Shown here: positions 1 to 8,246 of the stretch, piece by piece
Numbering within the stretch: position 1 is the first letter of the stretch
How the letters are laid out: the number at the start of each line of letters is the position of its first letter
Assembly (NCBI GenBank): GCA_964439595.1
Contig: CAYTOK010000014.1
Location: forward strand, 1-64,000
Source: CAIJXB01 sp964439595
GTDB taxonomy: Bacteria; Chlamydiota; Chlamydiia; Chlamydiales; Rhabdochlamydiaceae
Length of the DNA stretch: 64,000 nt
Direction of reading: 5' to 3'
Made by a program: the position numbers and the translations under genes
Notes under the pieces: model-generated
What the model saw: the letters and a program-made list of their open reading frames with translations, nothing else
The model's database searches: none
Told to the model about the DNA's origin: nothing

Positions 1-307
1 CAAAATGGACACTTCCATTTTTTCGAAACTGCAGCGGTTTTTCTAGGGGTTTCTTCGTAGCTTTCTTTGCTTTATAAGCTTTACACACAGAAAAAATGGC
101 GTTGCAAACCATTTGAGAGCCTAAAGAAGAATTTTCTCTTGTATGGGAGTAGACTTTATTATGCAGAGCGACCCTGTTCCAGCAAAGATGTTCATAAGCG
201 GATAAGGAAATTTCATTACAAGCTTTAGTATAGGCCTCTGTCAACTTCTCTAAAGCAGCTTTTGCAAAATCCGAAGCTTTTATTTTTAAAGCAATTGTTC
301 TCTGCAT
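1..307 (-). CDS. tnpB: TnpB/OrfB-like protein of an IS200/IS605 element, N-terminal part cut by window edge
   Basis: The minus strand is open from an ATG at 307 down to base 1, so only about 102 residues are visible. They begin MQRTIALKIK and contain a conserved-looking block (LHNKVYSHTRENSSLGSQMV) followed by CNAIFSVCKAYKAKK. This layout matches the N-terminus of IS605 OrfB/TnpB proteins, which carry a helical stretch ending in a LQ-xVYY-xLR-xxF-LSSQM-like motif. TnpB proteins are RNA-guided nucleases of transposons. The catalytic RuvC part would lie left of the window, so activity cannot be judged. No tnpA is visible here. Confidence 0.72.
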   Translation of the reverse strand, partial: MQRTIALKIKASDFAKAALEKLTEAYTKACNEISLSAYEHLCWNRVALHNKVYSHTRENSSLGSQMVCNAIFSVCKAYKAKKATKKPLEKPLQFRKNGSVHF

Positions 308-391
308 TAGGATCACCCCTCAAAAGAAGAGTTTAGCATGCGTTAACAAAAGAATTTATCACAAGAAAAAAGAAGCAGCGCTTCCTCCATG

Positions 392-408
392 CAGCACTTG
401 TGGGTGAG
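392..408. repeat. 17-base inverted repeat, left arm
   Basis: The sequence CAGCACTTGTGGGTGAG at 392-408 is the exact reverse complement of CTCACCCACAAGTGCTG at 2423-2439. The two arms lie outside the intact transposase gene at 763-2250. The identity does not continue beyond 17 bases on either side. The arms may be remnants of one older element in two orientations rather than working transposon ends. Confidence 0.6.
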
Positions 409-608
409 AGTACTTCCATGGGAAGAATGATGTTTAAAAAAAACATTATTCTTCTTGCTCTATGAAGAACTTTGAGAAGGCCGTCTATTCTTGTAGTCAT
501 AAAAGATATCGGCAGCATATTTTTCAAGTCCTATTTAAAAGGGATTTTCCAAATCACCGCGTAAATAAGTAAAACATGTCCTAGCTATATTCTCAGAAAC
601 TTTTTTTG

Positions 609-638
609 TTGAAAAAAAAGCTTTGTTTTTGTTATAAT
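609..638 (+). promoter_or_regulatory. candidate promoter of the DDE transposase gene
   Basis: TTGAAA at 609-614 and TATAAT at 633-638 are 18 bases apart, close to the vegetative sigma consensus. A second TATAAT lies at 644-649. The predicted leader is about 115 bases. The 14-base inverted repeat arms (618-631 in the spacer, 734-747 near the gene) bracket the start region and could be subterminal element sequence. Confidence 0.45.
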
Positions 639-762
639 ATTCTTATAATCAACGACTTATGCCTTAACAAACGCTCTAAAGTCATTCAAAACCAAATAGA
701 GTGGCGTACACTGGCATTAAGCCGTTTTTCCACCAAAAACAAAGCTTAGCCAAGAGTTTCTC

Positions 763-2250
763 ATGAATAGCCTTCATTGTAAAGCCCCAGTTCAACTAAC
801 GTCTGAAAATCAAACAGATTTTTCTATAGCAAAATTTATCAAGTTCTTAAAACATCTAAAACTCAATAAACTATTACAAAGAATTAATGACCCAAGAGAT
901 CCTAAAAAAACTGAGTATCAACATGAAGTAATCATTTTCTGGGCTCTTTCCGTATTTTTCTTTCGCAGAGAGTCCGTTAACTCTTTTTATGCTGCTTTAG
1001 AAAAGTTATCTGAACATCAGAAAAAAAGCATTTGGTATTTTTTAGGCTGTAAAGAAGGATCTTCTCTTCCACATAGAACTGTAGTTACAGACTGCTTATC
1101 TCTTTTAGACCCAGATGAAATCAACGCTCTTTTAATGACTCTTTTTAGGTGGGCGTATAAGAAGAAAATTTTCTACAATCACGCGGGACAGTTACTTCCC
1201 GGCAACATGTTTCATATTGCTATTGATGGGGTGTGGCTTCATCACCACAAACTCCCTCATTCCTCTGATGCTAATGGCAAAAATATTTGCCCTTACTGTC
1301 TTCCTAGGGTCCACAATAAGGGCACTGAGGAAGAAAATACAGACTGGCTACACGCTTGTGTTAACTTTTGCATTCTCTGCCCAGGGGGGCTTCAATTACC
1401 TCTTTATGTGCATTCTTTAAAAGCTCAGCAGATAACAGGCAAAGAGTCTGCAAGCAATGCAGATCATAAACAGGAATGTGAACTTCAATCAGCTACCCAA
1501 GTATTACCTCTTCTTAAAAAACAGCTACCCAGATTGCAGATTCGAATACTGACCGACTCCCTCTACGCTAACGCCCCATTTCTCCGTTTATGTAAAGAGC
1601 TTGGATGGGACCTCTTGATTACTCGCCAAACAGTCTCCTTGCTAGGTGTTAAAAAACAATGCGACACAAGAGAAAAGGATGAGCATCAAGAAAAATGGTA
1701 CTCGAAAAAACGAACTATTAAATTACCTAACGGAGGGAAAATAGTGCAAAGTATCCGATGGTTTAATTCTATTTATGTAGACGACGGCTTATTTACTCAT
1801 GTAATTCGCTTTGAGGAGGTTCACTATAATGTAAATGGAGAGATCATAAAACGAGTAGATAAGAAGACTAAGGGATTCAAGAGTGAATGGTTGAGCTCAG
1901 TTAAGGTCACAGAGCATAATTGTTTTGCCTTGATGGAAGTGGCCAGAATGAGAGCTGACCAAGAGGACCTCCACAATACGCTTAAGAATCGAGGTTTTGC
2001 TGCAAAGCATGAGTACGCCTATTCAAATCCTGTCGCCTTGGTGGTCTGGAAGCTTTTGATGTTTGTGGCTTTTTGGATCTTTGAACTCTTTAGTTTCACT
2101 CGTTTGGCAAAAGAAGCCAAACGCTTGGTGTCTTGGCATGATTTTGCCTGGGAACTATTCGCCGAACTATCTCAGATCCCACTAGAAAGGCTGCTTCTTG
2201 ATCCTTTTTTACAAAAAGAGTGTGTGCAATTTCGCTTAGAGTTTTCCTAG
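763..2250 (+). CDS. DDE transposase (IS4-like or unclassified IS)
   Basis: This is a complete 495-residue frame. It carries a plausible DDE triad: Asp in AIDGVW (about residue 154), Asp in ILTDSLYAN (about residue 264), and Glu in the QEDLHNTLKNRG block (about residue 405). A hydrophobic helix (ALVVWKLLMFVAFWIF) follows the last block, as in transposases that end with an insert-and-helix region. Such enzymes cut and join the ends of their own element. The gene stands alone on its strand, with other element debris on both sides. I could not identify terminal inverted repeats or a target duplication, so the element boundaries are unknown. Confidence 0.8.
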   Translation: MNSLHCKAPVQLTSENQTDFSIAKFIKFLKHLKLNKLLQRINDPRDPKKTEYQHEVIIFWALSVFFFRRESVNSFYAALEKLSEHQKKSIWYFLGCKEGSSLPHRTVVTDCLSLLDPDEINALLMTLFRWAYKKKIFYNHAGQLLPGNMFHIAIDGVWLHHHKLPHSSDANGKNICPYCLPRVHNKGTEEENTDWLHACVNFCILCPGGLQLPLYVHSLKAQQITGKESASNADHKQECELQSATQVLPLLKKQLPRLQIRILTDSLYANAPFLRLCKELGWDLLITRQTVSLLGVKKQCDTREKDEHQEKWYSKKRTIKLPNGGKIVQSIRWFNSIYVDDGLFTHVIRFEEVHYNVNGEIIKRVDKKTKGFKSEWLSSVKVTEHNCFALMEVARMRADQEDLHNTLKNRGFAAKHEYAYSNPVALVVWKLLMFVAFWIFELFSFTRLAKEAKRLVSWHDFAWELFAELSQIPLERLLLDPFLQKECVQFRLEFS

Positions 2251-2340
2251 TTATAAAAACATCAGAAAGAGGAGGTGTCGAAGGAATGTAAAAATTTTTG
2301 AAATTGCAAATGTAGACGGAGGGAGATTTTAGCGCATTGG

Positions 2341-2730
2341 GTGCAAAAAATTTCTTTAACTGAAGATGCGGTAAAAATGACAAATTTTCACAAAACTCCA
2401 TTATTTCCTCTTAGAAAAATGACTCACCCACAAGTGCTGTCTCTAAAGAGTGTTGGCGGAAGCTTGAGCAAATCGCAGAAGGGCTGGCGAGTCTTCTGCT
2501 TAACCGCTATGATTTTTACAAATACCATCAACTGGAAAGCCTGGAAGCGCTGGAGCGGAGGAAAATATTCAGATTCTACTCTATCAAAAATGCTCAGATG
2601 GGCTCTAATCCCCTGGAGTCTTTTGCTTTTGGCTAGCACAAGACTAATCATTTCTCGCTATGGTATTAACGAAGGGATTTTAGTCATTGATGCTTCCGAT
2701 CACCAAAAATCCAAAACCAGCCTCAGCATA
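2341..2730 (+). pseudogene. decayed transposase remnant
   Basis: One frame contains a transposase-like stretch: WSGGKYSDSTLSKMLRWALI, then ISRYGINEGILVIDASDHQK. The second part resembles the first catalytic-Asp region of IS4-type transposases. The frame breaks off soon afterwards, where the 3' end of the convergent gene at 2740-3489 begins, so most of the catalytic domain is missing. A second overlapping frame (about 2415-2630) reads SPTSAVSKECWRKLEQIAEG and also looks protein-like, which suggests a frameshifted or composite remnant. The start is arbitrary. Confidence 0.5.
2423..2439. repeat. 17-base inverted repeat, right arm
   Basis: This is the exact reverse complement of 392-408. It lies inside the decayed transposase remnant. 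Confidence 0.6.
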
Positions 2731-2739
2731 AAAGGCTTT

Positions 2740-3489
2740 TTAAGACAAAAAACAAGAAGGGAGCAAGTCTTTCAATCCACCGTGCTTTGCAATATAGCTT
2801 TTACCCCATTCTCCTTTCCAATGAATCACCTTAGCGCAAACAGGAACACCCCTTGTCATCCGCCAATTATATTCTTCAGGAAGAAGACTAACTGTATCGA
2901 GTGATTCAGCAAGAAGAATAGATAAAATACACTCATCACCGAGATATTTGTCCGACTCTTCTAAAGCCTTTTTCTCCCATTTTTGTAGTAATTCGCTCCC
3001 CTTACGAAAAACAAGTACACCGCTATTGCATATTGTTCCGGCCTCACCTGCACCTTCTAATATTTTTGGTAAGTTTTCTGCATACCCATAACTAACAGCA
3101 AGCTCGCTACCTTCTTCTAAATAGAGGAAAACATCATCTAAAGAGCTTAATACCTCACAGTCAAGATCTAGCCAAAGCGTCTTTAAAAAAGGGCTTAACA
3201 AACAAGCTGAAGGTTTTTTAAACCAAGCATCCCTAGATTGAAAGCAACTTGTCCCATACAGTTTTTCCGCTTCTATACCTGATTCTTGAGAAAGGGGTTT
3301 ACAAAAAGAAGGCACTTTAAAAGGAATAACCTCACCTCTTTCCTTACACCAGGTTAGACTTTCCTTTGTCATACCAAAGTCTACAAACACTACAGGAAGT
3401 GTATTACAAGTAGAATACTTCTGCCACCACCAAGGTAAAAGCCACTCTGTATTTTGGTCAGATGCTACCAAAACACCTTTTTCATACAT
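2740..3489 (-). CDS. glycosyltransferase-like protein (GT8-like nucleotide-sugar transferase fold)
   Basis: The 249-residue product has a DxD motif inside LWLDLDCEVL (about residues 126-135), which in GT-A glycosyltransferases binds the metal and nucleotide sugar. Downstream are CNSGVLVFRKG (about 182-192) and DECILS, in the order seen in GT8-type enzymes (N-S-G-V block, then a D-E block). No signal peptide or membrane segment is visible, so a cytosolic enzyme or a secreted effector is possible. The sugar donor and acceptor cannot be read. The start is supported by AAAGGAG about 8 bases upstream of the ATG. It is transcribed divergently from the T3SS operon, and its 3' end abuts transposon debris. 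Confidence 0.6.
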   Translation of the reverse strand: MYEKGVLVASDQNTEWLLPWWWQKYSTCNTLPVVFVDFGMTKESLTWCKERGEVIPFKVPSFCKPLSQESGIEAEKLYGTSCFQSRDAWFKKPSACLLSPFLKTLWLDLDCEVLSSLDDVFLYLEEGSELAVSYGYAENLPKILEGAGEAGTICNSGVLVFRKGSELLQKWEKKALEESDKYLGDECILSILLAESLDTVSLLPEEYNWRMTRGVPVCAKVIHWKGEWGKSYIAKHGGLKDLLPSCFLS

Positions 3490-3552
3490 AATTTCGTCTC
3501 CTTTTTATTTTTGACATTAGCATAGGTATTATGTTTCTCCAAGTGAAAAAGA

Positions 3553-3581
3553 TTGAACTAAGAGTTCTTTTACACTAAACT
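3553..3581 (+). promoter_or_regulatory. candidate promoter of the T3SS operon
   Basis: TTGAAC (3553-3558) and TAAACT (3576-3581) are 17 bases apart. They would give a leader of about 100 bases before the first gene at 3692, whose ribosome site is AAGGAGAA. A short hairpin-forming sequence (GAGGT-TACC-ACCTC, around 3633-3646) lies in this leader. Confidence 0.35.
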
Positions 3582-3691
3582 TGCACAAAACTCTAGGACT
3601 TTTTTAAAAAATTTGATATCACTAAAAAAAGAGAGGTTACCACCTCCCTTATGTATCCACTTATTTACACTCTATTATAAGGAGAACTCTT

Positions 3692-4378
3692 ATGAATGAA
3701 CCACGAATCCCCAATGATCCAATCTCACGTAATCGGATGGACCCTTCACATTCCCCCGCAGAAAACTCCCCTATAAATGGAGAGGCCTTCTCTTCATTTA
3801 TGCAAAAAGGACAAATGCCAGAAGAAGTAGGTAATAGGATCTCTCCTTTTGATCTAGCTCAAGGCGACTTAAAAATGGGAAATGTGACACCAAGCCCGCA
3901 AACGCTACTCACACAGCTACAACTAACACAAAATACCATGGCTAATATCCAAAACCACATGGCGTATCCTCACTTAAAAATGAAAACCTCACAAAGATAT
4001 TTGGTGAAAAATAAACTAGCTTCCGCCGCTTCTAACCTCTCCGCTGTAACTCAAAAAGCAGGAGGAAGCCTAGACGGCCAAAATGATGACGCAGCGGGAG
4101 CTCCATCTAAAGGGAGAGAAAATCAAGAGCTCCATCCAAGCAAGGCCGGTGGACCTATATCCCAATTTCTTAGCTATGTTACTGACGGCATGAATCAAAT
4201 AGAATCTATTAAAAGCAACATTGGCGCCTTGGGAGCTAAAGGAGCTAACCTAACTGCTGCCGACTTTTTATTCATGCAGATCAAATTGGCTAAAGCGCAA
4301 CAAGAATTAGAATTTACCAGCGCCATCTTGGCTAAATCAGTAGAAGATATTAAATCAATTATGAATATTCAAATATAA
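3692..4378 (+). CDS. T3SS operon protein, candidate inner-rod (SctI-like) subunit; positional counterpart of chlamydial CT668
   Basis: This 228-residue hydrophilic protein has no signal peptide or membrane segment. The N-terminal 150 residues are rich in Pro, Asn, Ser and Gln and look disordered. The last 75 residues are helical. They contain FLFMQIKLAKAQQELEFTSA and end in VEDIKSIMNIQI, which resembles the C-terminal signature of inner-rod proteins (L-x-x-Q-x-x-L ... E-x-T-S ... I-x-x-L-x-x-x-Q). In Chlamydiaceae the gene just before the ATPase (CT668) has about this length. It lies 13 bases before sctN. The inner-rod role is inference; a chaperone or regulator remains possible. Confidence 0.55.
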   Translation: MNEPRIPNDPISRNRMDPSHSPAENSPINGEAFSSFMQKGQMPEEVGNRISPFDLAQGDLKMGNVTPSPQTLLTQLQLTQNTMANIQNHMAYPHLKMKTSQRYLVKNKLASAASNLSAVTQKAGGSLDGQNDDAAGAPSKGRENQELHPSKAGGPISQFLSYVTDGMNQIESIKSNIGALGAKGANLTAADFLFMQIKLAKAQQELEFTSAILAKSVEDIKSIMNIQI

Positions 4379-4391
4379 CCTAGGGTAATCG

Positions 4392-5708
4392 ATGGAATCT
4401 TCCTCTGACTATGAAAAGCTCATTTCCCATATTGATGAAATAGAGCTATCCACTGTTCATGGGCGCATCACAGAAGTTGTCGGGATGCTCATAAAGGCAG
4501 TTGTCCCTAAAGTAAAAATGGGAGACATCTGCCTTGTAAAAAGAGAGGGAGAGCCCCTCCTTACCGAGGTGGTTGGATTCACACAAGAAGAGGTATACCT
4601 ATCTCCTATGGGAGAAATGAAGGGCATAGGCCCTTTTTCTGAGGTAATTCCAACAAATGAACCGCTGCGTATTAAAGTAGGAGCCAATCTTCTTGGTAGG
4701 GTAATCGACTCTCTGGGAAACCCCCTAGATGAGGACACCAAAGGGCCTTTAATTTTAAATGAAACATTTTCCGTTATTAATCCCCCTCCGGACCCACTAA
4801 CAAGACATAAAATTTCAGAACCTTTATCTGTTGGTGTCCGCTGTATTGACGGAGTCTTAACTTGTGGAAGGGGCCAAAGAGTAGGCATCTTTGCAGCAGC
4901 CGGGGGCGGTAAATCTACACTGATCTCCATGCTTGCACGCTACGCTAAAGCAGATGTGAACGTAATTTCTTTAATCGGGGAAAGGGGACGAGAGGTCAGG
5001 GAATTTATAGAAAACGATCTTGGAGAAGAAGGTTTAAAAAAATCTGTAATCGTAGTGTCTACTTCAGACCAGGCTTCACAGCTTCGAGTAAATGCCGCTT
5101 ATGTAGGGACTGCTATTGCAGAATATTTTAGAGATCAAGGTAAAACTGTGATCCTAATGATGGATTCTGTAACTCGCTTTGCAAGAGCTCTTAGAGAAAT
5201 TGGCCTTGCGGCAGGAGAGCCCCCTGCTAGAGCAGGGTTTACTCCCTCTGTTTTCTCTACCTTACCTAAACTTCTAGAAAGATCGGGCAATTCCGATAAA
5301 GGATCTATTACCGCCTTTTATACAGTGCTGGTAGCAGGTGATGACATGAACGAGCCTGTAGCTGACGAGGTGCGCTCCATCTTGGACGGACATATTGTCT
5401 TATCAAGTGCCCTAGCTCAACAGTATCACTACCCAGCAATTGAAGTTCTATCTTCTGTCAGTAGAATTCTCCCTCACATAGTAAACAAAGAACACTTACA
5501 GCTAATTGCTAAAATACGTGAAGTTTTAGCTAACTATAAAAAGAATGAACTTCTTATTCGTATTGGAGAATATAAGCCGGGCTCTGATAAAAATGCCGAT
5601 TTCGCCATTAAATACATCGACAAAGTGAATCAGTTTTTAAAGCAAAAAGTAGACGAGGCTTCTTCTTTTGAAGAAACCCTACAACAACTTAGAATCTTAT
5701 TTAGGTAA
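4392..5708 (+). CDS. sctN: type III secretion ATPase SctN (CdsN)
   Basis: This 438-residue hexameric ATPase unfolds substrates and strips chaperones at the base of the injectisome. Seen in the sequence: a beta-barrel N-domain, the Walker A motif AAGGGKST (about residues 168-175), ISLIGERGREVREF, the Walker B strand VILMMDSVTRFARA, and the GEPPARAGF/TPSVFSTLPKLLERSG segments typical of FliI/SctN and F1-beta relatives. All catalytic blocks are intact and the length is normal. It is the second gene of the operon and is followed by its stalk protein SctO. Confidence 0.96.
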   Translation: MESSSDYEKLISHIDEIELSTVHGRITEVVGMLIKAVVPKVKMGDICLVKREGEPLLTEVVGFTQEEVYLSPMGEMKGIGPFSEVIPTNEPLRIKVGANLLGRVIDSLGNPLDEDTKGPLILNETFSVINPPPDPLTRHKISEPLSVGVRCIDGVLTCGRGQRVGIFAAAGGGKSTLISMLARYAKADVNVISLIGERGREVREFIENDLGEEGLKKSVIVVSTSDQASQLRVNAAYVGTAIAEYFRDQGKTVILMMDSVTRFARALREIGLAAGEPPARAGFTPSVFSTLPKLLERSGNSDKGSITAFYTVLVAGDDMNEPVADEVRSILDGHIVLSSALAQQYHYPAIEVLSSVSRILPHIVNKEHLQLIAKIREVLANYKKNELLIRIGEYKPGSDKNADFAIKYIDKVNQFLKQKVDEASSFEETLQQLRILFR

Positions 5709-5727
5709 GAATCTATAAGGAGAGTAT

Positions 5728-6237
5728 TTGCAAAAAATCCAATATCCCTTAGAGCAAATAACCGTAATAAAAAAAAGAAAGCTTGAAGAAGCCGAAAAAG
5801 TCCTTCAAGAAAAAAAGACTCTTCTTATAAAAGAAGAAAATAAGCTAACGCAAGTGGAAAACGACCGCAATGAGGTCAAAGAACACAAGGACGACAAGTT
5901 ATCGCAGCTAAGAGCCGAACTCGATCAAGGAAGCACCAGCATAAAAATACAACAAATGAAAACCTACCTTAAAGAAGTAGATGAAAAGCTAAAACAAAAA
6001 GAAGTAAAGGTTAGAGAACAAAAAAAACAAGTAGAAACAGCATCTAAGGCTGTAGAAATAGCTAGAGAAGATATGTTACAAAAAAGGCAGTCCGTAGAAA
6101 AAATGCGGATGCATAAAGAAGAGTGGGTAAAGGAGAGAAAACTAGAAGAAGAGCAGCTAGAAGCTGCAAATAATGACGAGATAGGAACTACTCTTTTTTT
6201 AAAAAAACAAAGAGATAATAAAAGGAATAACTCATGA
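5728..6237 (+). CDS. sctO: T3SS stalk protein SctO (CdsO)
   Basis: This 169-residue, highly charged protein is predicted to be almost entirely coiled coil, rich in Lys, Glu and Gln. It has the size and position of FliJ/YscO-type stalks, which couple the ATPase ring to the export gate. The start is a TTG at 5728, supported by a strong AAGGAGAG a few bases upstream; no better ATG exists in frame. The stop overlaps the next start in an ATGA junction, so translation is probably coupled to sctP. Confidence 0.88.
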   Translation: MQKIQYPLEQITVIKKRKLEEAEKVLQEKKTLLIKEENKLTQVENDRNEVKEHKDDKLSQLRAELDQGSTSIKIQQMKTYLKEVDEKLKQKEVKVREQKKQVETASKAVEIAREDMLQKRQSVEKMRMHKEEWVKERKLEEEQLEAANNDEIGTTLFLKKQRDNKRNNS

Positions 6238-8246
6238 CCACGCAGCCGCCTATTCCAACAAATCCAGAAGCGACTCTTATCATCGTACCTAATTCAGGGA
6301 TAAGAAAACAGCAAGACGAAGTGGACGGCGAAAAATTCAAAAAGGCCATGAAAAACGAACAATTAAAAACAGCAGCAGATCAACGCAATCAACAAAAACA
6401 TGAATTAGAAGACTCTGAAGCCAAAAAAAAAGGCCTGGAATCTCAAACTAAAAAACCGAAAGAAGAATTGACCACTTCCCCGTACTTTTCTCAAGAACCT
6501 TCGCAAAAAGACAAAAAACACTTCCCCCGTAAACAACCACAAGAAAATCAGCCTTTAAGAAAAAGTTCTTCACTAAGCTCTCTTGACCTTTCCAATGTCT
6601 CTGCTGAAGATGATTTCACGTTAAATCTCCCTTCTGAGAGCTCCCGTATTCCTACTACTAAAAACGTAGAGCAAGAAAAACTAGAACCGTATCATCCGCC
6701 TTATAAAGAACCTCTACAGGCCCCTGTTGTAAATGCTCCTAAAGAAAGGGAAGAAGAACCCGTTTTAACCTATCAAAATCCTTCTACGTATAATCTGAAA
6801 GAAGTTAACGATCTCGATGATTTTTCATTTATTCAACCCATTTTACAAGAAACACCTACAAAAACTCCTCAACAAGAGGAAACTCCTATAAAAGCTCCAC
6901 TAGGTGAGGAAACATCGACAAAAGCTCCTCTTCCACAAGAAAAAAAGGAAGTCGAACATAAAGAGCTTCCCCCTTTACTAGAAGAAGCCAAGGCCTCCCC
7001 TACTACTCCACGCCCAACTCCTCCTGTTAGTCCTCCTGTAGAAAAACCAAAGCTCCCCGTAGATGTAGGTCAAAAAATAGAAACTACTCCAAGAAGCTCC
7101 CCCCCTGAGACCCTAAAAAAACCAAAAGTGCAGATAAGACCCATGCAGCTCCAACAACAACAGCAGCATGTAGCAAAGGTAACCCCCACCCCAACACCCC
7201 AAGATAAAAGCCTGAAAATAGAAACCGAACCCCAAAAAAAAGAAGCTCCCAAGATCCCACTCCCCTCTATAAATGCTTCGATAGCTTCCCCTCCCGAGAA
7301 GCCTCCTTCTATCAAAATAGACATCCAGGAACAAGAAACTCCGATAGATTTACAAAAACCCCTAGACGATATAAAGCCGCCAGCTTCTGAAATTGCAGTA
7401 GCTGCTACGAATATAAAAAAAGACGCCCCCCCTCCTATAGAAACACCTATAAAAGAAACACCCACACCCCCCGCTCCTCCTGATTCTTTAACAGTCCCTG
7501 ATTCTCCCTTAGCTCCGGTTAAACCTCTTTCGACTAAACAACCGCTTCCTAAAAAAGAAAAAGCTCTTCCTTTTTTAGATGCTCCGTCTAAAGAAAAACC
7601 TCCCCTAGACGAGCAAAAAATACAAAAAAAAACCGAAGCATCTATAGAAGCTGAAATGCTAAAACTTGCAGAAGCTCCCGCACAAGCAGCTCCTATTAAA
7701 CCAAGTAAAACAGATACAAAAGAAGCTAAAAAGAAAGAGGAAGAAGAAGATTTATCTATTGAAAGATCTCCTTTAAAAATCCCTGTTACGGAAACGGCAA
7801 ACCTTCAAGAAAAAGAAGAAGAAGAAGAAAATATAGCACCACCACCTTCTTTTTTTCCTTTCCAGCCTATTTTAGCTACAAGCACCCTACTTCCAGCTTA
7901 TACAAATCTCCCTCCCGACATGAACGAAATATTTGAAAAGATGGTGGGCGTCATGACCGTCATGGAAAAAGGAGATATCAAAGAAACGACATTTATTTTA
8001 AATGGAGCGCAATTTAGTTCTTCTGTTTTTTTCGGATCTCAGATTACAATTACAGCTTGGGAATCAGCCCCACATACCTACAATATTGTCATTGCAGGAT
8101 CAAAAGAAGCTGTTAAACTATTTAACTCTCACAAAAAAACATTGGAAGACTCTTTACCCATGACGGATAAAAAACAACCAAGCTCGAAAGACTTTAGTTT
8201 TGCAGTGCATTCGCTAACAATACAAGAAGGGGAAACCTCTATATGA
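6234..8246 (+). CDS. sctP: T3SS needle-length/ruler-type protein SctP (CdsP), greatly enlarged
   Basis: At 670 residues this is more than twice the length I recall for Chlamydiaceae CdsP (about 280). The first 540 residues are low-complexity, dominated by Pro, Lys, Glu, Gln and Thr, with short tandem motifs such as EETPIKAPL/EETSTKAPL (about residues 212-232). The C-terminal 110 residues (from about 562) form a compact domain with the motif QFSSSVFFGSQITI. In T3SS, SctP is a secreted ruler whose length sets needle length and whose C-terminal domain switches substrate specificity. The family call rests on position, composition and the C-terminal domain. The next gene carries a paralogue of that domain. 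Confidence 0.8.
   Translation: MTTQPPIPTNPEATLIIVPNSGIRKQQDEVDGEKFKKAMKNEQLKTAADQRNQQKHELEDSEAKKKGLESQTKKPKEELTTSPYFSQEPSQKDKKHFPRKQPQENQPLRKSSSLSSLDLSNVSAEDDFTLNLPSESSRIPTTKNVEQEKLEPYHPPYKEPLQAPVVNAPKEREEEPVLTYQNPSTYNLKEVNDLDDFSFIQPILQETPTKTPQQEETPIKAPLGEETSTKAPLPQEKKEVEHKELPPLLEEAKASPTTPRPTPPVSPPVEKPKLPVDVGQKIETTPRSSPPETLKKPKVQIRPMQLQQQQQHVAKVTPTPTPQDKSLKIETEPQKKEAPKIPLPSINASIASPPEKPPSIKIDIQEQETPIDLQKPLDDIKPPASEIAVAATNIKKDAPPPIETPIKETPTPPAPPDSLTVPDSPLAPVKPLSTKQPLPKKEKALPFLDAPSKEKPPLDEQKIQKKTEASIEAEMLKLAEAPAQAAPIKPSKTDTKEAKKKEEEEDLSIERSPLKIPVTETANLQEKEEEEENIAPPPSFFPFQPILATSTLLPAYTNLPPDMNEIFEKMVGVMTVMEKGDIKETTFILNGAQFSSSVFFGSQITITAWESAPHTYNIVIAGSKEAVKLFNSHKKTLEDSLPMTDKKQPSSKDFSFAVHSLTIQEGETSI

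Larger units (their letters stand above)
308..762. other. gene-poor interval between two mobile-element genes
   Basis: I see no convincing gene in these 455 bases. A 64-codon minus-strand frame at 333-527 has no recognisable domain and looks like decayed element DNA. The interval holds one arm of a 17-base inverted repeat (392-408), a promoter-like sequence (609-638) and a 14-base inverted repeat pair (618-631 and 734-747). Confidence 0.5.

Noticed and set aside
333..527. 64-codon minus-strand open frame
   Set aside because: No ribosome site or recognisable domain; overlaps element debris and the inverted-repeat arm. Treated as remnant DNA.
7070..7465. 131-codon minus-strand frame inside sctP
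   Set aside because: Antisense to the proline-rich segment; low-complexity codons keep the opposite strand open. No independent evidence.
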